From Hahellaceae bacterium (GTDB taxonomy: Bacteria > Pseudomonadota > Gammaproteobacteria > Pseudomonadales > Oleiphilaceae), in contig JADJWY010000026.1 of assembly GCA_016716085.1 (NCBI GenBank), positions 186,001-250,000 of the forward strand: 64,000 nt of DNA. Direction: 5' to 3'. The notes under the pieces were generated by a model. The model searched no databases and had not been told where the DNA came from. It saw nothing but the letters and a program-made list of their open reading frames with translations. Positions within the stretch are counted from its first letter, which is position 1, and the number at the start of each line of letters is the position of its first letter. Position numbers and translations under genes: made by a program. Of the stretch, positions 1 through 9,004 are shown in pieces.

Positions 1-78
1 ATAAGCTGAGTCCGCAGGCGCTATCGTGACACAGGGGGCCTGCGTAAGAGCTACTTGAACATAATAAAGGCATAGACC

Positions 79-561
79 ATGAACAAAATCCTCAGCAAAA
101 TACCCGCACTTCTGCTCAGCACCGCATTACTCAGCGCCTGCGGCAGTGATAATACAGTCAACGAAACCACCGCCGATATCCTTGATGGCCTGACTTACAG
201 TGCCTGCCTCGGCACCCAGCGGATCTCCTAGGCCTTTGACAATGGCAACGCCACACGCACCACCTCCAACTACAGTGCGGCCGACTGTGCAGGGGATGCC
301 ACGTCCAGCGTCGCTGATTCACTCACCTACTCCACTGGCGGCACCATCAAGGATAAGGACAACAATACCGTCACCCAGTTCAACCTGGTGGAAGACAACA
401 TAACCACCTACACCATCAAACGCCTACTGGGGGGCTCGTTGGGTATTGAGAACCTACAGTTGGGTTCTACCAGTGCCAGCACCAGTGGCAAGGATGGCAC
501 CACCTCGGCCAAGCGGCACGATGGTCTGGCCTCCAATATCAGCTACGTGCTTCAGGACTAG
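79..561 (+). pseudogene. Lipoprotein gene interrupted by an in-frame amber codon
   Basis: An ATG at 79, preceded by AAGG about eight bases upstream, opens a frame with a lipoprotein signal peptide ending in the lipobox LLSAC. The frame meets TAG at 229-231, then continues without another stop to TAG at 559-561. The part after the amber codon is rich in Thr, Ser, Asp and Asn, as expected of an exported protein, and has no good start of its own. Read through, the product would be about 160 residues. No family was recognised. The simplest reading is a recent nonsense mutation or a base-call error (TAG for a sense codon). The truncated product would be only 50 residues, so the mature lipoprotein is probably not made. 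The gene ends six bases before the 3' end of the convergent carbonic anhydrase gene. Confidence 0.6.
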
Positions 562-567
562 AAACGC

Positions 568-1209
568 TTACGCGTCGCTCTTGCCCAGCATGTGAAAAAT
601 GGACGGAATCTGCTCGCGGTTGTGCAAGTGAATATCCAGATCGTGGATGATGCCGTCCGCGATGCCGTAGATCCAGCCATGTAACTGCAGGGGGTGCCCC
701 GCGTCCCAGGCGCGCTGCACCGCCTTGCTTTTCCCCAGATTTTTGACCTGTTCAATCACATTGAGTTCACACAGGCGCCTCAGGCGGGCGTCTTCATCCA
801 GAGGCACCAGTTCAGCCTCATACTTCACGATAATTTCTTTAATATGCCGAAGCCAGTTGTCGACAAAGCCATAGGACAACTGGCTCATCGCTGCACGAAT
901 CGCCCCACAGCCATAGTGTCCACAGACGATGATATGCTTCACCCGCAAGACATCAATGGCGAACTGCATCACCGACAGGCAATTGAAATCAGTGTGAATC
1001 ACCACGTTGCCGATATTGCGATGGACAAACATTTCACCGGGATCAAGGCCGACGATTTCGGTGGCTGGCACCCGAGAATCGGAGCACCCAATCCAGAGAT
1101 AATCCGGGGTCTGTTGGGCGCTCAGTCGCGAGAAAAAATCAGGATCCTGACGCAGACGATTGGCCGCCCACTGCTTATTACGATACAGCAATTCATCCAA
1201 CACCGGCAT
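568..1209 (-). CDS. can: Beta-class carbonic anhydrase (first copy)
   Basis: This 213-residue cytoplasmic zinc enzyme interconverts CO2 and bicarbonate. Visible signatures of the beta class are the CSDSRVPA motif (zinc Cys plus the Asp-Arg pair) and HYGCGA (zinc His and Cys). Length matches the E. coli Can type. An ATG at 1209 is preferred over a TTG six bases upstream because AAGGAG sits at proper spacing before the ATG. The gene begins 25 bases after the PPIase stop, on the same strand as the nar genes, so it is probably the last gene of the nar operon. That would couple bicarbonate supply to nitrate respiration, which is an inference. A second, clearly related copy lies at 18489-19133. Confidence 0.93.
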   Translation of the reverse strand: MPVLDELLYRNKQWAANRLRQDPDFFSRLSAQQTPDYLWIGCSDSRVPATEIVGLDPGEMFVHRNIGNVVIHTDFNCLSVMQFAIDVLRVKHIIVCGHYGCGAIRAAMSQLSYGFVDNWLRHIKEIIVKYEAELVPLDEDARLRRLCELNVIEQVKNLGKSKAVQRAWDAGHPLQLHGWIYGIADGIIHDLDIHLHNREQIPSIFHMLGKSDA

Positions 1210-1234
1210 CGACAACTCCTTTTCGAAAGCGGAA

Positions 1235-1987
1235 CTACTGAATCAGCGGTTCGTGTTGTAAATCAATGCCTTCCAGCGTTGCCTCATCCGCCAGCCGATA
1301 CAGATAATCAGCAATGGCATGGCGTTCGGCGCGTTCCTGCAGGTAATCGCGCACCCGCTCCGATACCACTTCAAAAGGCAATACCTTCCCCGGCACCAGA
1401 CGCTGAATCCACACCACATGAAGTCCGTAGCGGCTCTCCAGCGGCTCACTCATCAGGCCCTGAGTCGCCCGAAAAATCGCTTTTTCAAACTCAGGCACGG
1501 TCTGTCCACGTGAGATCTGTCCCAGTGAACCCTGGGTTTCACGTGAGGGGCAATCGGAGAACTTGGCGGCAAGCCGGGCAAATTGATCCGGTTCCTGACG
1601 CAGGCGCTCAATCAACGCGGTGGCCTCACGCCGTTTATCATCCCGCCCCTTGAAATCATCCGGTGCCACACCCAACAGGATATGGCTGACTTCAGCCAGC
1701 GGCGAACTGCTGAACTCATCCGTATGGTTGAGATAATAGCGCTGAATCTCTTCGTCGGAGGGATCGGTGCGATTCACCTCCAGCGCCAGCAGCTGTTCCA
1801 TCAGGCCATCGTCGTCCTCGGCCTCCAGGCTCAGCAGCCGGGCACGCTGCTTGAGCAATTCGGAGATCACCAATGCGCGACTGGCCGCTTTTTCGGCCGC
1901 CTCTCTCGACGCCGAGGGAAACATCTGCATTTCCTGATAAATTTTCTCAGGCGGAATTTCCACTCCATTGACTCGAATAAGTTGCAT
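1235..1987 (-). CDS. Parvulin-type peptidyl-prolyl isomerase of the nar operon (NifM/PpiC-like)
   Basis: This 250-residue protein has a parvulin rotamase domain at roughly residues 90-200 (AEVSHILLGV, then a conserved TVPEFEKAIF segment and the GLHVVWIQ strand). The N-terminal part is helical like NifM and SurA-type chaperones. There is no signal peptide, so it should act in the cytoplasm. PpiC/NifM-like genes lie directly after narI in several Pseudomonas relatives, where a role in nitrate reductase maturation is suspected. A GTG at 2008 could extend the frame by seven codons, but the ATG at 1987 has AGGAGA about eight bases upstream and is preferred. It is 24 bases downstream of the narI stop. 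Confidence 0.88.
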   Translation of the reverse strand: MQLIRVNGVEIPPEKIYQEMQMFPSASREAAEKAASRALVISELLKQRARLLSLEAEDDDGLMEQLLALEVNRTDPSDEEIQRYYLNHTDEFSSSPLAEVSHILLGVAPDDFKGRDDKRREATALIERLRQEPDQFARLAAKFSDCPSRETQGSLGQISRGQTVPEFEKAIFRATQGLMSEPLESRYGLHVVWIQRLVPGKVLPFEVVSERVRDYLQERAERHAIADYLYRLADEATLEGIDLQHEPLIQ

Positions 1988-2011
1988 GGGCTGATCTCCT
2001 GCTTGCACGGA

Positions 2012-2692
2012 TTATTTGGCTCTGACGATCTGATAATTGCGGTGGAAGTAACCCACCGGCACGCTCCAGATATGCACCAGACGGCTGAAGGGGAACAGAA
2101 CAAACAGCGTCATACCCAAGGTAATGTGCAGCTTGTAAATCCAGTGAACTCCAACCATCGCCGCGGCCGCATCGGCGGCGTCAAAGGTGACGATGGACTG
2201 CGCCCAATGCATCATCTTGAGCATTTCCGCGCCATCCATATGACCGGCAGAGACGAAGATGCTCAGCAAGCCCAGTACCAACTGTGCAAAGAGTAGCAAC
2301 AGAATGGCGATGTCCATCCGGCTGGAGGTAGCGCGTACCCGGACATTGGTCAGACGGCGTTTGATCAGGATGACCATGCCGTAAAGACAGACCAGGCCAA
2401 AAAAGCCGCCTACGCCCATGGCAACGCCCTGTTTGAAGCTGGCTGAAATACCGAGCACATGCCAAACCTCAGTAGGGGTCAGCAGACCGACAAAGTGACC
2501 CAGCAGGATCGCGATGACGCCCACGTGGAAAAACAAGCTACCTTTTTTCAGTTGCTCGCTTTCAAGCATCTGACTGGAGCTGCTTTTCCAGGTGTACTGG
2601 TCACGGTCGTAACGGATCAGACTGCCCACCAGAAAAACGGCCAGGGCAATGTAGGGGTATACAGAAAACAATAAAGTATTTAGGTAACTCAT
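2012..2692 (-). CDS. narI: Respiratory nitrate reductase gamma subunit (cytochrome b)
   Basis: NarI anchors the NarGH enzyme on the cytoplasmic face of the inner membrane and takes electrons from quinol through two b hemes. The 226-residue protein has five hydrophobic segments. Likely heme-ligand histidines are in FFHVGVIAILLGH (second helix) and HWIYKLHIT (last helix). Length is that of the family. AGGAG lies eight bases before the ATG. It follows narJ by 21 bases in the operon narGHJI, in the standard order. Confidence 0.96.
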   Translation of the reverse strand: MSYLNTLLFSVYPYIALAVFLVGSLIRYDRDQYTWKSSSSQMLESEQLKKGSLFFHVGVIAILLGHFVGLLTPTEVWHVLGISASFKQGVAMGVGGFFGLVCLYGMVILIKRRLTNVRVRATSSRMDIAILLLLFAQLVLGLLSIFVSAGHMDGAEMLKMMHWAQSIVTFDAADAAAAMVGVHWIYKLHITLGMTLFVLFPFSRLVHIWSVPVGYFHRNYQIVRAK

Positions 2693-2713
2693 AGTCGTGC
2701 TCCTGCCATAATT

Positions 2714-3448
2714 CTAACGACGGTTTGCTTCGGCCAATGAAGGCTCGACCCACTGCACCGCCATGACGTCATCTTGTCGCTGCTCAGGGGTAGGACGGTA
2801 GCGCGCAGTCCCGCAACTACTGTTCTGCCCCATCGGATCACCCGTGGCGAAAGACACCATCTCTTCTTCCCAGATTTTATCCAGGGCCTCAGGGGTATCA
2901 TCCCTCGCCTCCTGCGCGACTTCCTCTCGCAGAGGAGCCAGATCCACCTGACTACCCGCCAGTTGCAGCAAGCCATCCACCAGCAAGGCATAGTCCGAGT
3001 CGCGCTCCTGTAGCCGTGCGGTCAGCAAGGCCAGGACATGGGCCACATCCTGCAGCCAGGCTTTCGCCTGATCGCCCTGCGTTGCCACAAACTCCAGGTA
3101 AAGCGGCAGGTAGTCCGGTAGCTCATTGGCCGCCAGCTCCAACCCGGCCTGACGGTACTGGGCGAGCAGGTCAACCATAGCTTGCCCGCGATCCCGGCTT
3201 TCGCCATGGACATGCTCGAACAGGTGCAGGGAAACCGAGCGGCCACGCTCGAACAGACCATCATAGTCACTCTGCCAGTCCAGCAGATCCTGAGACAAAC
3301 GGCCGTCCAGAAAGCTCAGCACATTCTGACGCACCGGCTCAGGAACCGCCGCCTCTGTCGTCACCAACGAGCGCAGCTCGTCGGCGTACTCATGCAACTG
3401 CCCGGTGGGGTAATCCAGCAGTCGGGAAAACACTCTGCAAATCAGCAT
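2714..3448 (-). CDS. narJ: Nitrate reductase assembly chaperone
   Basis: NarJ is a cytoplasmic chaperone that binds apo-NarG and allows molybdenum-cofactor and iron-sulfur insertion before membrane attachment; it is not part of the final enzyme. The 244-residue protein shows the typical N-terminal FSRLLDYPTG segment and the mid-protein LPDYLPLYLEF motif of the TorD/NarJ superfamily. An ATG at 3448 with GGGAGG seven bases upstream is preferred over a TTG at 3454. The start lies two bases past the narH stop, so the two are probably translationally coupled. The C-terminal 50 residues are divergent, as usual in NarJ. Confidence 0.95.
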   Translation of the reverse strand: MLICRVFSRLLDYPTGQLHEYADELRSLVTTEAAVPEPVRQNVLSFLDGRLSQDLLDWQSDYDGLFERGRSVSLHLFEHVHGESRDRGQAMVDLLAQYRQAGLELAANELPDYLPLYLEFVATQGDQAKAWLQDVAHVLALLTARLQERDSDYALLVDGLLQLAGSQVDLAPLREEVAQEARDDTPEALDKIWEEEMVSFATGDPMGQNSSCGTARYRPTPEQRQDDVMAVQWVEPSLAEANRR

Positions 3449-3450
3449 GC

Positions 3451-4983
3451 TCAATCCTCCCTGGCAACCGGAATGATCTGACGAACGGTCTGCTGTTTGC
3501 CGCCAAACAGATTGACCGGATTGTCACCATCAGAGCAGCCATTACCGAAGCTGAAACCACAGCCGCTCTTGAGATCGTAAGCGTTCTCGGCATACGCCCG
3601 GTGACTGGTCGGAATCACAAAACGATCTTCGTAATTAGCCAGTGCCATGATGTGATACATATCCTCCACCAAGGCTTTGGTCAGACCGACCTGCTTCAGC
3701 ACAGCAAGGTCTTCCACCTTGTCCACATGGCGTGAGCGCATGAATGAGCGCATCGCCAGCATCCGCTCCAGTGCCTGAATCACGGGCTTTTCGTCACCCG
3801 CCGTCAGCATATTGGCCAGGTATTTCACCGGGATACGCAGGCTCTTGAGATCCGGGATCTCGCCATTCATCCCAATCGTGCCGTTAGACGCGGCATTCTG
3901 AATCGGGCTCAAAGGCGGAACATACCAGACCATCGGCAAGGTACGGTATTCCGGGTGCAGCGGCAGGGCCACTTTCCAATCCATCGCCATCTTGTAGACC
4001 GGCGAATTGCGCGCCGCTTCCAGCCACGCTTCAGGAATGCCTTCCTTGCGCGCGGCTTCCTGCACTGCCGGATCATGCGGGTTCAGGAAGATATCCAGCT
4101 GGGCCTGGTACAAATCCTTGTCGTTCGTGGTTTGTGCCGCCGCTTCGATGCGGTCGGCATCGTAAAGCAACACGCCCAGGTAACGGATACGTCCGACACA
4201 GGTTTCCGAACACACCGTCGGCTGCCCACTCTCGATCCGCGGATAGCAGAAGATACACTTCTCGGACTTGCCCGATTTCCAGTTGTAGTAAATCTTTTTG
4301 TAAGGACAGGCCGAGACGCACATCCGCCAGCCGCGGCACTTGTCCTGATCAATCAGAACAATGCCATCTTCCTCACGCTTGTAGATCGCACCGCTGGGGC
4401 AGGCCGCGACACAGGCCGGATTCAGACAGTGCTCGCACAGGCGCGGCAGGTACATCATGAACGTCTTTTCGAACTCGCCGTAGATGTCGGCCTGCACCTG
4501 ATCAAAGTTTTTATCCAGACGACGCTTCTTGAACTCCGTGCCGAGAATTTCTTCCCAGTTGGGACCCCATTCAATTTTCTCCATGCGCTCACCGGTAATC
4601 AGCGAGCGTGGACGCGCCACCGGCTGGTGCTTGCTGTCCGGCGCGTTGTGCAGATGCTGGTAATCGAAATCAAAGGGCTCGTAATACTCATCAATTGTGG
4701 GCAGATCCGGGTTGGCAAAAATGTTCGCCAGTACCCGGTGTTTGCCCCCAATGCGAGGCTGCAACTTGCCTTCCGGTGTGCGCTTCCAGCCACCTTTCCA
4801 CTTGTCCTGGTTTTCCCATTCTTTGGGATAACCAATACCGGGCTTGGTTTCGACGTTGTTGAACCAGGCGTATTCGACGCCCTCCCGCGAGGTCCAGACA
4901 TTCTTACAGGTAATGGAGCAGGTATGGCAGCCAATACACTTGTCCAGATTTAACACCATTCCAATTTGAGCACGTACTTTCAT
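3451..4983 (-). CDS. narH: Respiratory nitrate reductase beta subunit (iron-sulfur protein)
   Basis: NarH carries electrons from NarI heme to NarG through three [4Fe-4S] clusters and one [3Fe-4S] cluster. The 510-residue sequence shows the four cysteine groups in order: CIGCHTCSITC near residue 16, CEHCLNPACVAACP near 184, then CRGWRMCVSACP (the Trp in place of a Cys marks the [3Fe-4S] site) and CIFCYPRIE. Length matches the family. The start ATG has AAGGAGACGAG directly upstream. It lies 13 bases after the narG stop. Confidence 0.97.
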   Translation of the reverse strand: MKVRAQIGMVLNLDKCIGCHTCSITCKNVWTSREGVEYAWFNNVETKPGIGYPKEWENQDKWKGGWKRTPEGKLQPRIGGKHRVLANIFANPDLPTIDEYYEPFDFDYQHLHNAPDSKHQPVARPRSLITGERMEKIEWGPNWEEILGTEFKKRRLDKNFDQVQADIYGEFEKTFMMYLPRLCEHCLNPACVAACPSGAIYKREEDGIVLIDQDKCRGWRMCVSACPYKKIYYNWKSGKSEKCIFCYPRIESGQPTVCSETCVGRIRYLGVLLYDADRIEAAAQTTNDKDLYQAQLDIFLNPHDPAVQEAARKEGIPEAWLEAARNSPVYKMAMDWKVALPLHPEYRTLPMVWYVPPLSPIQNAASNGTIGMNGEIPDLKSLRIPVKYLANMLTAGDEKPVIQALERMLAMRSFMRSRHVDKVEDLAVLKQVGLTKALVEDMYHIMALANYEDRFVIPTSHRAYAENAYDLKSGCGFSFGNGCSDGDNPVNLFGGKQQTVRQIIPVARED

Positions 4984-4996
4984 CGTCTCGTCTCCT

Positions 4997-7900
4997 TTAC
5001 TCTGTATCCAGCCAATCGACCCGGTTCATCTTGCGCACCACCACAAACTCATCGCGGTTACAGCCGACGGTTCCGTAGTAGTTAAAGCCGTAAGATTGCT
5101 GGGCATAGCCGCCAATCATGTGGGTGGGTTTCATCACCGCACGGGTCACCGAGTTGTGCATGCCGCCGCGGGTTCCGGTCATTTCCGCACCCGGCACGTT
5201 CACGATCCGTTCCTGAGCGTGGTACATCATCGCCATGCCTTCCGGCACCCGCTGTGACACCACCGCCCGACAGGCGATCGAGCCGTTGACGTTGAACACT
5301 TCGATCCAGTCGTTATCGATGATACCCGCCGTTTTGGCGTCGTCCTCACTCATCCAGACAATCGGTCCCCCGCGTGACAGGGTCAGCATGAGCAGGTTGT
5401 CGGAATAGGTACTGTGAATCCCCCACTTCTGGTGCGGCGTGATCCAGTTCAGCAGAATTTCCTTGTTGCCGTTCGGCTTACTGTTCATCACCGGCGAGGT
5501 GGTCTTCAGGTTGATCGGTGGCTTGTACACGCACATTGTTTCGCCGAAGTCCCGCATCCACTCGTGATCCTGGTAGAACTGCTGACGACCGGTAACGGTG
5601 CGCCAGGGGATGCACTCATGCACGTTGGTGTAGCCGGCGTTATAGCTGACATGCTCATCTTCCAGACCCGACCAGGTCGGGGACGAGATGATCTTACGCG
5701 GCTGAGCCACGATATCGCGGAAGCGAATCTTTTCCTCTTCCTTGGGTTTCGCCAGATGGGTGTGATCCAGCCCCGTCGCCTTACCGAGGGCTTCCCAGGC
5801 TTTTACCGCGACCTGGCCATTAGTCTCAGGTGCCAGTGAGAGCACACACTCAGCGGCATCAATGGCCGAGTTAATACGCGGTCGTCCGTTACGGATACTG
5901 TCTTCGCTGTAGGTACGGTTAAGCTCACCCAGGAAGTGCACCTCTTTCTTGGTATCCCATGAGATACCTTTGCCGCCATTACCGAGTTTTTCCAGTAGCG
6001 GCCCCAACGAGGTGAAGCGGTTGAAGGTATTCGGATAATCCCGCTCAACCACCAGCATGGCAGGTGCGGTCTTACCCGGAATCAGATCACATTCACCCCT
6101 CCACCACTGCTTGACCCCGAAAGGCTGCGCAATTTCTGCAGGGGTATCATGTTGAATCGGCAAGGTGACCAGATCTTTTTCCACACCCAGATGCCCTTTA
6201 ACAAGATCTGAGAAGGTCCTGGCAATGCCTTTGAAAATCTCCCAGTCACTGCGTGCTTCCCACACCGGATCGACCGCCTGCGTGAGCGGGTGAATAAAGG
6301 GATGCATATCCGAGGTATTCAAGTCATCCTTTTCATACCAGGTCGCCGTCGGCAGGACGATGTCGGAATACAGACAGGTGGTCGACATACGGAAATCCAG
6401 TGTCACCAGCAGATCGACCTTGCCCTCGGGTGCCTGATCGTGCCACTTCACATCCTGTGGTTTGATCGAGCCACTTTCGCCCAGATCCTTACCAAGCAGA
6501 CCGTGTTTGGTGCCCAGCAGGTGACGTAGCATGTATTCATGCCCCTTACCGGAGGAGCCCAGCAGGTTGGAACGCCAGATAAACATATTGCGCGGATAGT
6601 TCTGCGGATTATCCGGGTCTTCACACGCGAACTTCAGACTGCCGTCTTTCAGCTTTTTGACCGCATAGTCTTTCGGATCCATACCCGCCGCTTCAGCGTC
6701 TTTGACCAGCTTCAGCGGGTTCATGCCTAACTGTGGCGCGGAGGGTAGCCAGCCCATGCGTTCGGCACGGGTGTTGTAATCAATGATGGAGGCGGACCAT
6801 TTTTCCTTGTTGGCCAGCGGTGACACCACTTCGCTCATGGACAGTTTTTCATAACGCCACTGATCTGCGTGGTTATAGAAGAACGAGGTGCCGTTCATAT
6901 GACGGGGCGGACGCGACCAGTCCAACGCAAAGGCAATCGGCTGCCAGCCGGTTTGCGGACGCAGTTTTTCCTGACCCACGTAATGCGCCCAACCGCCACC
7001 GCTCTGCCCCACACAACCGCACATCATCAACATGTTGATGAGGCCACGGTAGTTCATATCCATGTGATACCAGTGGTTCAGTGCGGCACCGACGATCACC
7101 ATCGAGCGCCCCTGCGTTTTGTCCGCATTGCGGGCAAATTCACGTGCGATTCGAGCCACTTCGTTGGCGTCAACACCGGTGATTTTCTGCTGCCATCCGG
7201 GGGTGTAAGGCAGATCGTCGGCATAGGATTTTGCACAATTCGGATCGTTATAGCCGTTATCGACACCGTAGTTAGCCAGGGTCAGATCGAAAACGGTCGC
7301 GACCCGTGCTTCCGTGCCATCGGCCAGCTTCACTTTCTTGACTGGAATCTTGTGCAGAAGTATTTCGTCGTGCGCCGTGTGCTGGAAGTAATCCAGCTCG
7401 TGCTTTTGTCCACCAAAGTAAGTGAACGCAACCTCCACGATTTCGTCATGGCCTTCTTTCAGGCTCAACTGCAGTTTTACTTCTGAACCGGTCTTACCAT
7501 CCAGCGGCTTGATGTTCCACTTGCCCTGCTCGCCCCAACGATACCCCACGGAACCGGTCGGAGAAACCAGTGTGCCGTCGGCTTCGTTGACGCCGATGGT
7601 TTTCCACTCAGGGTTATTATCCTGACCCAGCTTGCCGTCGAGATCCGAGGCACGCAGGAAACGGCCCTGAACCAGTTTATCGCCTTGCTGTTCCAGCATC
7701 ACCAGCATGGGAAAGTCGGTGGTGCGACGCACGTAATCGGTGAAATACGCACTTGGCTGATCGACGTGGAACTCTTTCAGGATGACGTGACCAAAGGCCA
7801 TCGCCAGGGCGGCATCAGTCCCCTGCTTGGGCGCCAGCCAGGTATCACCAAACTTGGAGGCTTCTGAATAGTCTGAGGTGATGACGCAGGTCTTGGTCCC

Positions 7901-8722
7901 CTTGTAACGCACTTCAGACAGGAAGTGCGCGTCAGGCGTTCGGGTCTGCGGCACATTGGAGCCCCAGACAATGATGTAATTCGAGTTATACCAGTCGGCC
8001 GATTCAGGGACGTCGGTTTGTTCTCCCCAGATCTGTGGAGAGGCCGGAGGCAAGTCACAGTACCAATCGTAGAAGCTCAGGCAGTTGCCACCGATCAGCG
8101 ACAGATAACGTGCGCCCGCGGCATAAGAAATCATGGACATCGCAGGAATGGGCGAGAATCCGCTGATACGGTCAGGGCCATAGGTTTTAGCGGTATAGAC
8201 GTTGGCCGCCGCTATGATTTCGTTGACTTCAGTCCAGTCACTGCGAATAAAGCCACCCAGCCCGCGACGCTCTTTGTAGCTTTTCGATTTTTCCGGATTA
8301 CTCGCAATGCTTTCCCAAGCTTTGACCGGGTCACTGTGCTGCAGTTTGGCTTCACGCCACAGCTTGACCAGCGCCTTGCGTACTTTTGGATACTTCAACC
8401 GGTTCGCACTGTAGATGTACCAAGAGTAACTTGCTCCCCGCGGGCAACCCCGAGGCTCGTGATTAGGCAGATCAGGGCGGGTACGTGGATAATCAGTCTG
8501 CTGGGTTTCCCAGGTAACCAGGCCGTCTTTAACATAGATTTTCCAACTGCAGGAACCCGTACAGTTCACCCCATGGGTGGAACGCACGATTTTGTCGTGC
8601 TGCCAGCGGCGACGGTAGCCATCCTCCCAGCTTCGGTTTTCATGCACCTTCGCTCCATGGTCATTGGAGAAGGCCTCCCCTTTACGCTTGAAAAATTGTA
8701 GTCTGTCTAAAAAGTGACTCAT
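4997..8722 (-). CDS. narG: Respiratory nitrate reductase alpha subunit (molybdopterin)
   Basis: NarG is the catalytic subunit that reduces nitrate to nitrite at a bis-MGD molybdenum centre facing the cytoplasm. The 1241-residue length is the family norm. Near the N-terminus the H-x3-C-x3-C pattern (His50, Cys54, Cys58) marks the FS0 iron-sulfur cluster. The YDWYCDLPPASP motif near residue 220 holds the Asp that ligates Mo. No Tat signal is present, as expected for cytoplasmic NarG. The ATG at 8722 has AAGGAGT at correct spacing; a longer open frame reaches 8911 but runs through the promoter and is not used. It is the first gene of the operon, controlled by the FNR and NarL-type sites upstream. 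Confidence 0.97.
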   Translation of the reverse strand: MSHFLDRLQFFKRKGEAFSNDHGAKVHENRSWEDGYRRRWQHDKIVRSTHGVNCTGSCSWKIYVKDGLVTWETQQTDYPRTRPDLPNHEPRGCPRGASYSWYIYSANRLKYPKVRKALVKLWREAKLQHSDPVKAWESIASNPEKSKSYKERRGLGGFIRSDWTEVNEIIAAANVYTAKTYGPDRISGFSPIPAMSMISYAAGARYLSLIGGNCLSFYDWYCDLPPASPQIWGEQTDVPESADWYNSNYIIVWGSNVPQTRTPDAHFLSEVRYKGTKTCVITSDYSEASKFGDTWLAPKQGTDAALAMAFGHVILKEFHVDQPSAYFTDYVRRTTDFPMLVMLEQQGDKLVQGRFLRASDLDGKLGQDNNPEWKTIGVNEADGTLVSPTGSVGYRWGEQGKWNIKPLDGKTGSEVKLQLSLKEGHDEIVEVAFTYFGGQKHELDYFQHTAHDEILLHKIPVKKVKLADGTEARVATVFDLTLANYGVDNGYNDPNCAKSYADDLPYTPGWQQKITGVDANEVARIAREFARNADKTQGRSMVIVGAALNHWYHMDMNYRGLINMLMMCGCVGQSGGGWAHYVGQEKLRPQTGWQPIAFALDWSRPPRHMNGTSFFYNHADQWRYEKLSMSEVVSPLANKEKWSASIIDYNTRAERMGWLPSAPQLGMNPLKLVKDAEAAGMDPKDYAVKKLKDGSLKFACEDPDNPQNYPRNMFIWRSNLLGSSGKGHEYMLRHLLGTKHGLLGKDLGESGSIKPQDVKWHDQAPEGKVDLLVTLDFRMSTTCLYSDIVLPTATWYEKDDLNTSDMHPFIHPLTQAVDPVWEARSDWEIFKGIARTFSDLVKGHLGVEKDLVTLPIQHDTPAEIAQPFGVKQWWRGECDLIPGKTAPAMLVVERDYPNTFNRFTSLGPLLEKLGNGGKGISWDTKKEVHFLGELNRTYSEDSIRNGRPRINSAIDAAECVLSLAPETNGQVAVKAWEALGKATGLDHTHLAKPKEEEKIRFRDIVAQPRKIISSPTWSGLEDEHVSYNAGYTNVHECIPWRTVTGRQQFYQDHEWMRDFGETMCVYKPPINLKTTSPVMNSKPNGNKEILLNWITPHQKWGIHSTYSDNLLMLTLSRGGPIVWMSEDDAKTAGIIDNDWIEVFNVNGSIACRAVVSQRVPEGMAMMYHAQERIVNVPGAEMTGTRGGMHNSVTRAVMKPTHMIGGYAQQSYGFNYYGTVGCNRDEFVVVRKMNRVDWLDTE

Positions 8723-8807
8723 TACGGACTCCTTGAATGGCCCCGGTTGCTTTGTCCTGATCGACCCGCGGACAGGAGCAACCCACCTGAATTTTTGATA
8801 CAAAGCC

Positions 8808-8848
8808 ATTCTAGAGAGGCAAGGGCGGGAAAGCTTGACGTGAATCAA
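8808..8848 (-). promoter_or_regulatory. narG promoter: FNR/Anr box with -10 element
   Basis: TTGACGTGAATCAA at 8835-8848 fits the FNR/Anr consensus TTGAY-N4-RTCAA. On the minus strand a -10-like TAGAAT lies at 8808-8813, 21 bases downstream. This spacing puts the box near -41.5 from a start around 8800, the class II arrangement of FNR-activated promoters. The predicted leader to narG is about 78 bases. The box and -10 are seen directly; binding by an oxygen-sensing FNR homologue is inferred. Confidence 0.75.
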
Positions 8849-8886
8849 GGACACCAGATGCCAATTCAGGTTAAGCGCCTGCCCAC

Positions 8887-8902
8887 TACCCCCAAGGTGG
8901 TA
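8887..8902 (-). promoter_or_regulatory. Candidate NarL 7-2-7 site upstream of narG
   Basis: TACCCCC-AA-GGTGGTA is two inverted heptamers separated by two bases, the 7-2-7 arrangement bound by NarL and NarP. Each heptamer keeps TAC but departs from TACYYMT in the last one to three positions. It lies about 53 bases upstream of the FNR box and between the divergent narG and narX genes, so it could serve either. Confidence 0.5.
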
Positions 8903-9004
8903 AGCAGGCAAAAAATATAAACTATATTTTTCAACAGGTTATAAAAATAGCCACTCGCCACCAAGCCCGTGGCCGAAGCACGTATTCATAAGAGGTAGCC
9001 GGTC

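Noticed and set aside
3182..8701. Many long open frames antisense to narG, narH and narJ
   Set aside because: They lie in the mirror frame of well-known genes, show no family features and have no consistent ribosome sites.
8723..8911. N-terminal extension of narG to 8911
   Set aside because: It would cross the FNR box and -10 of the promoter; a good ribosome site precedes the ATG at 8722.
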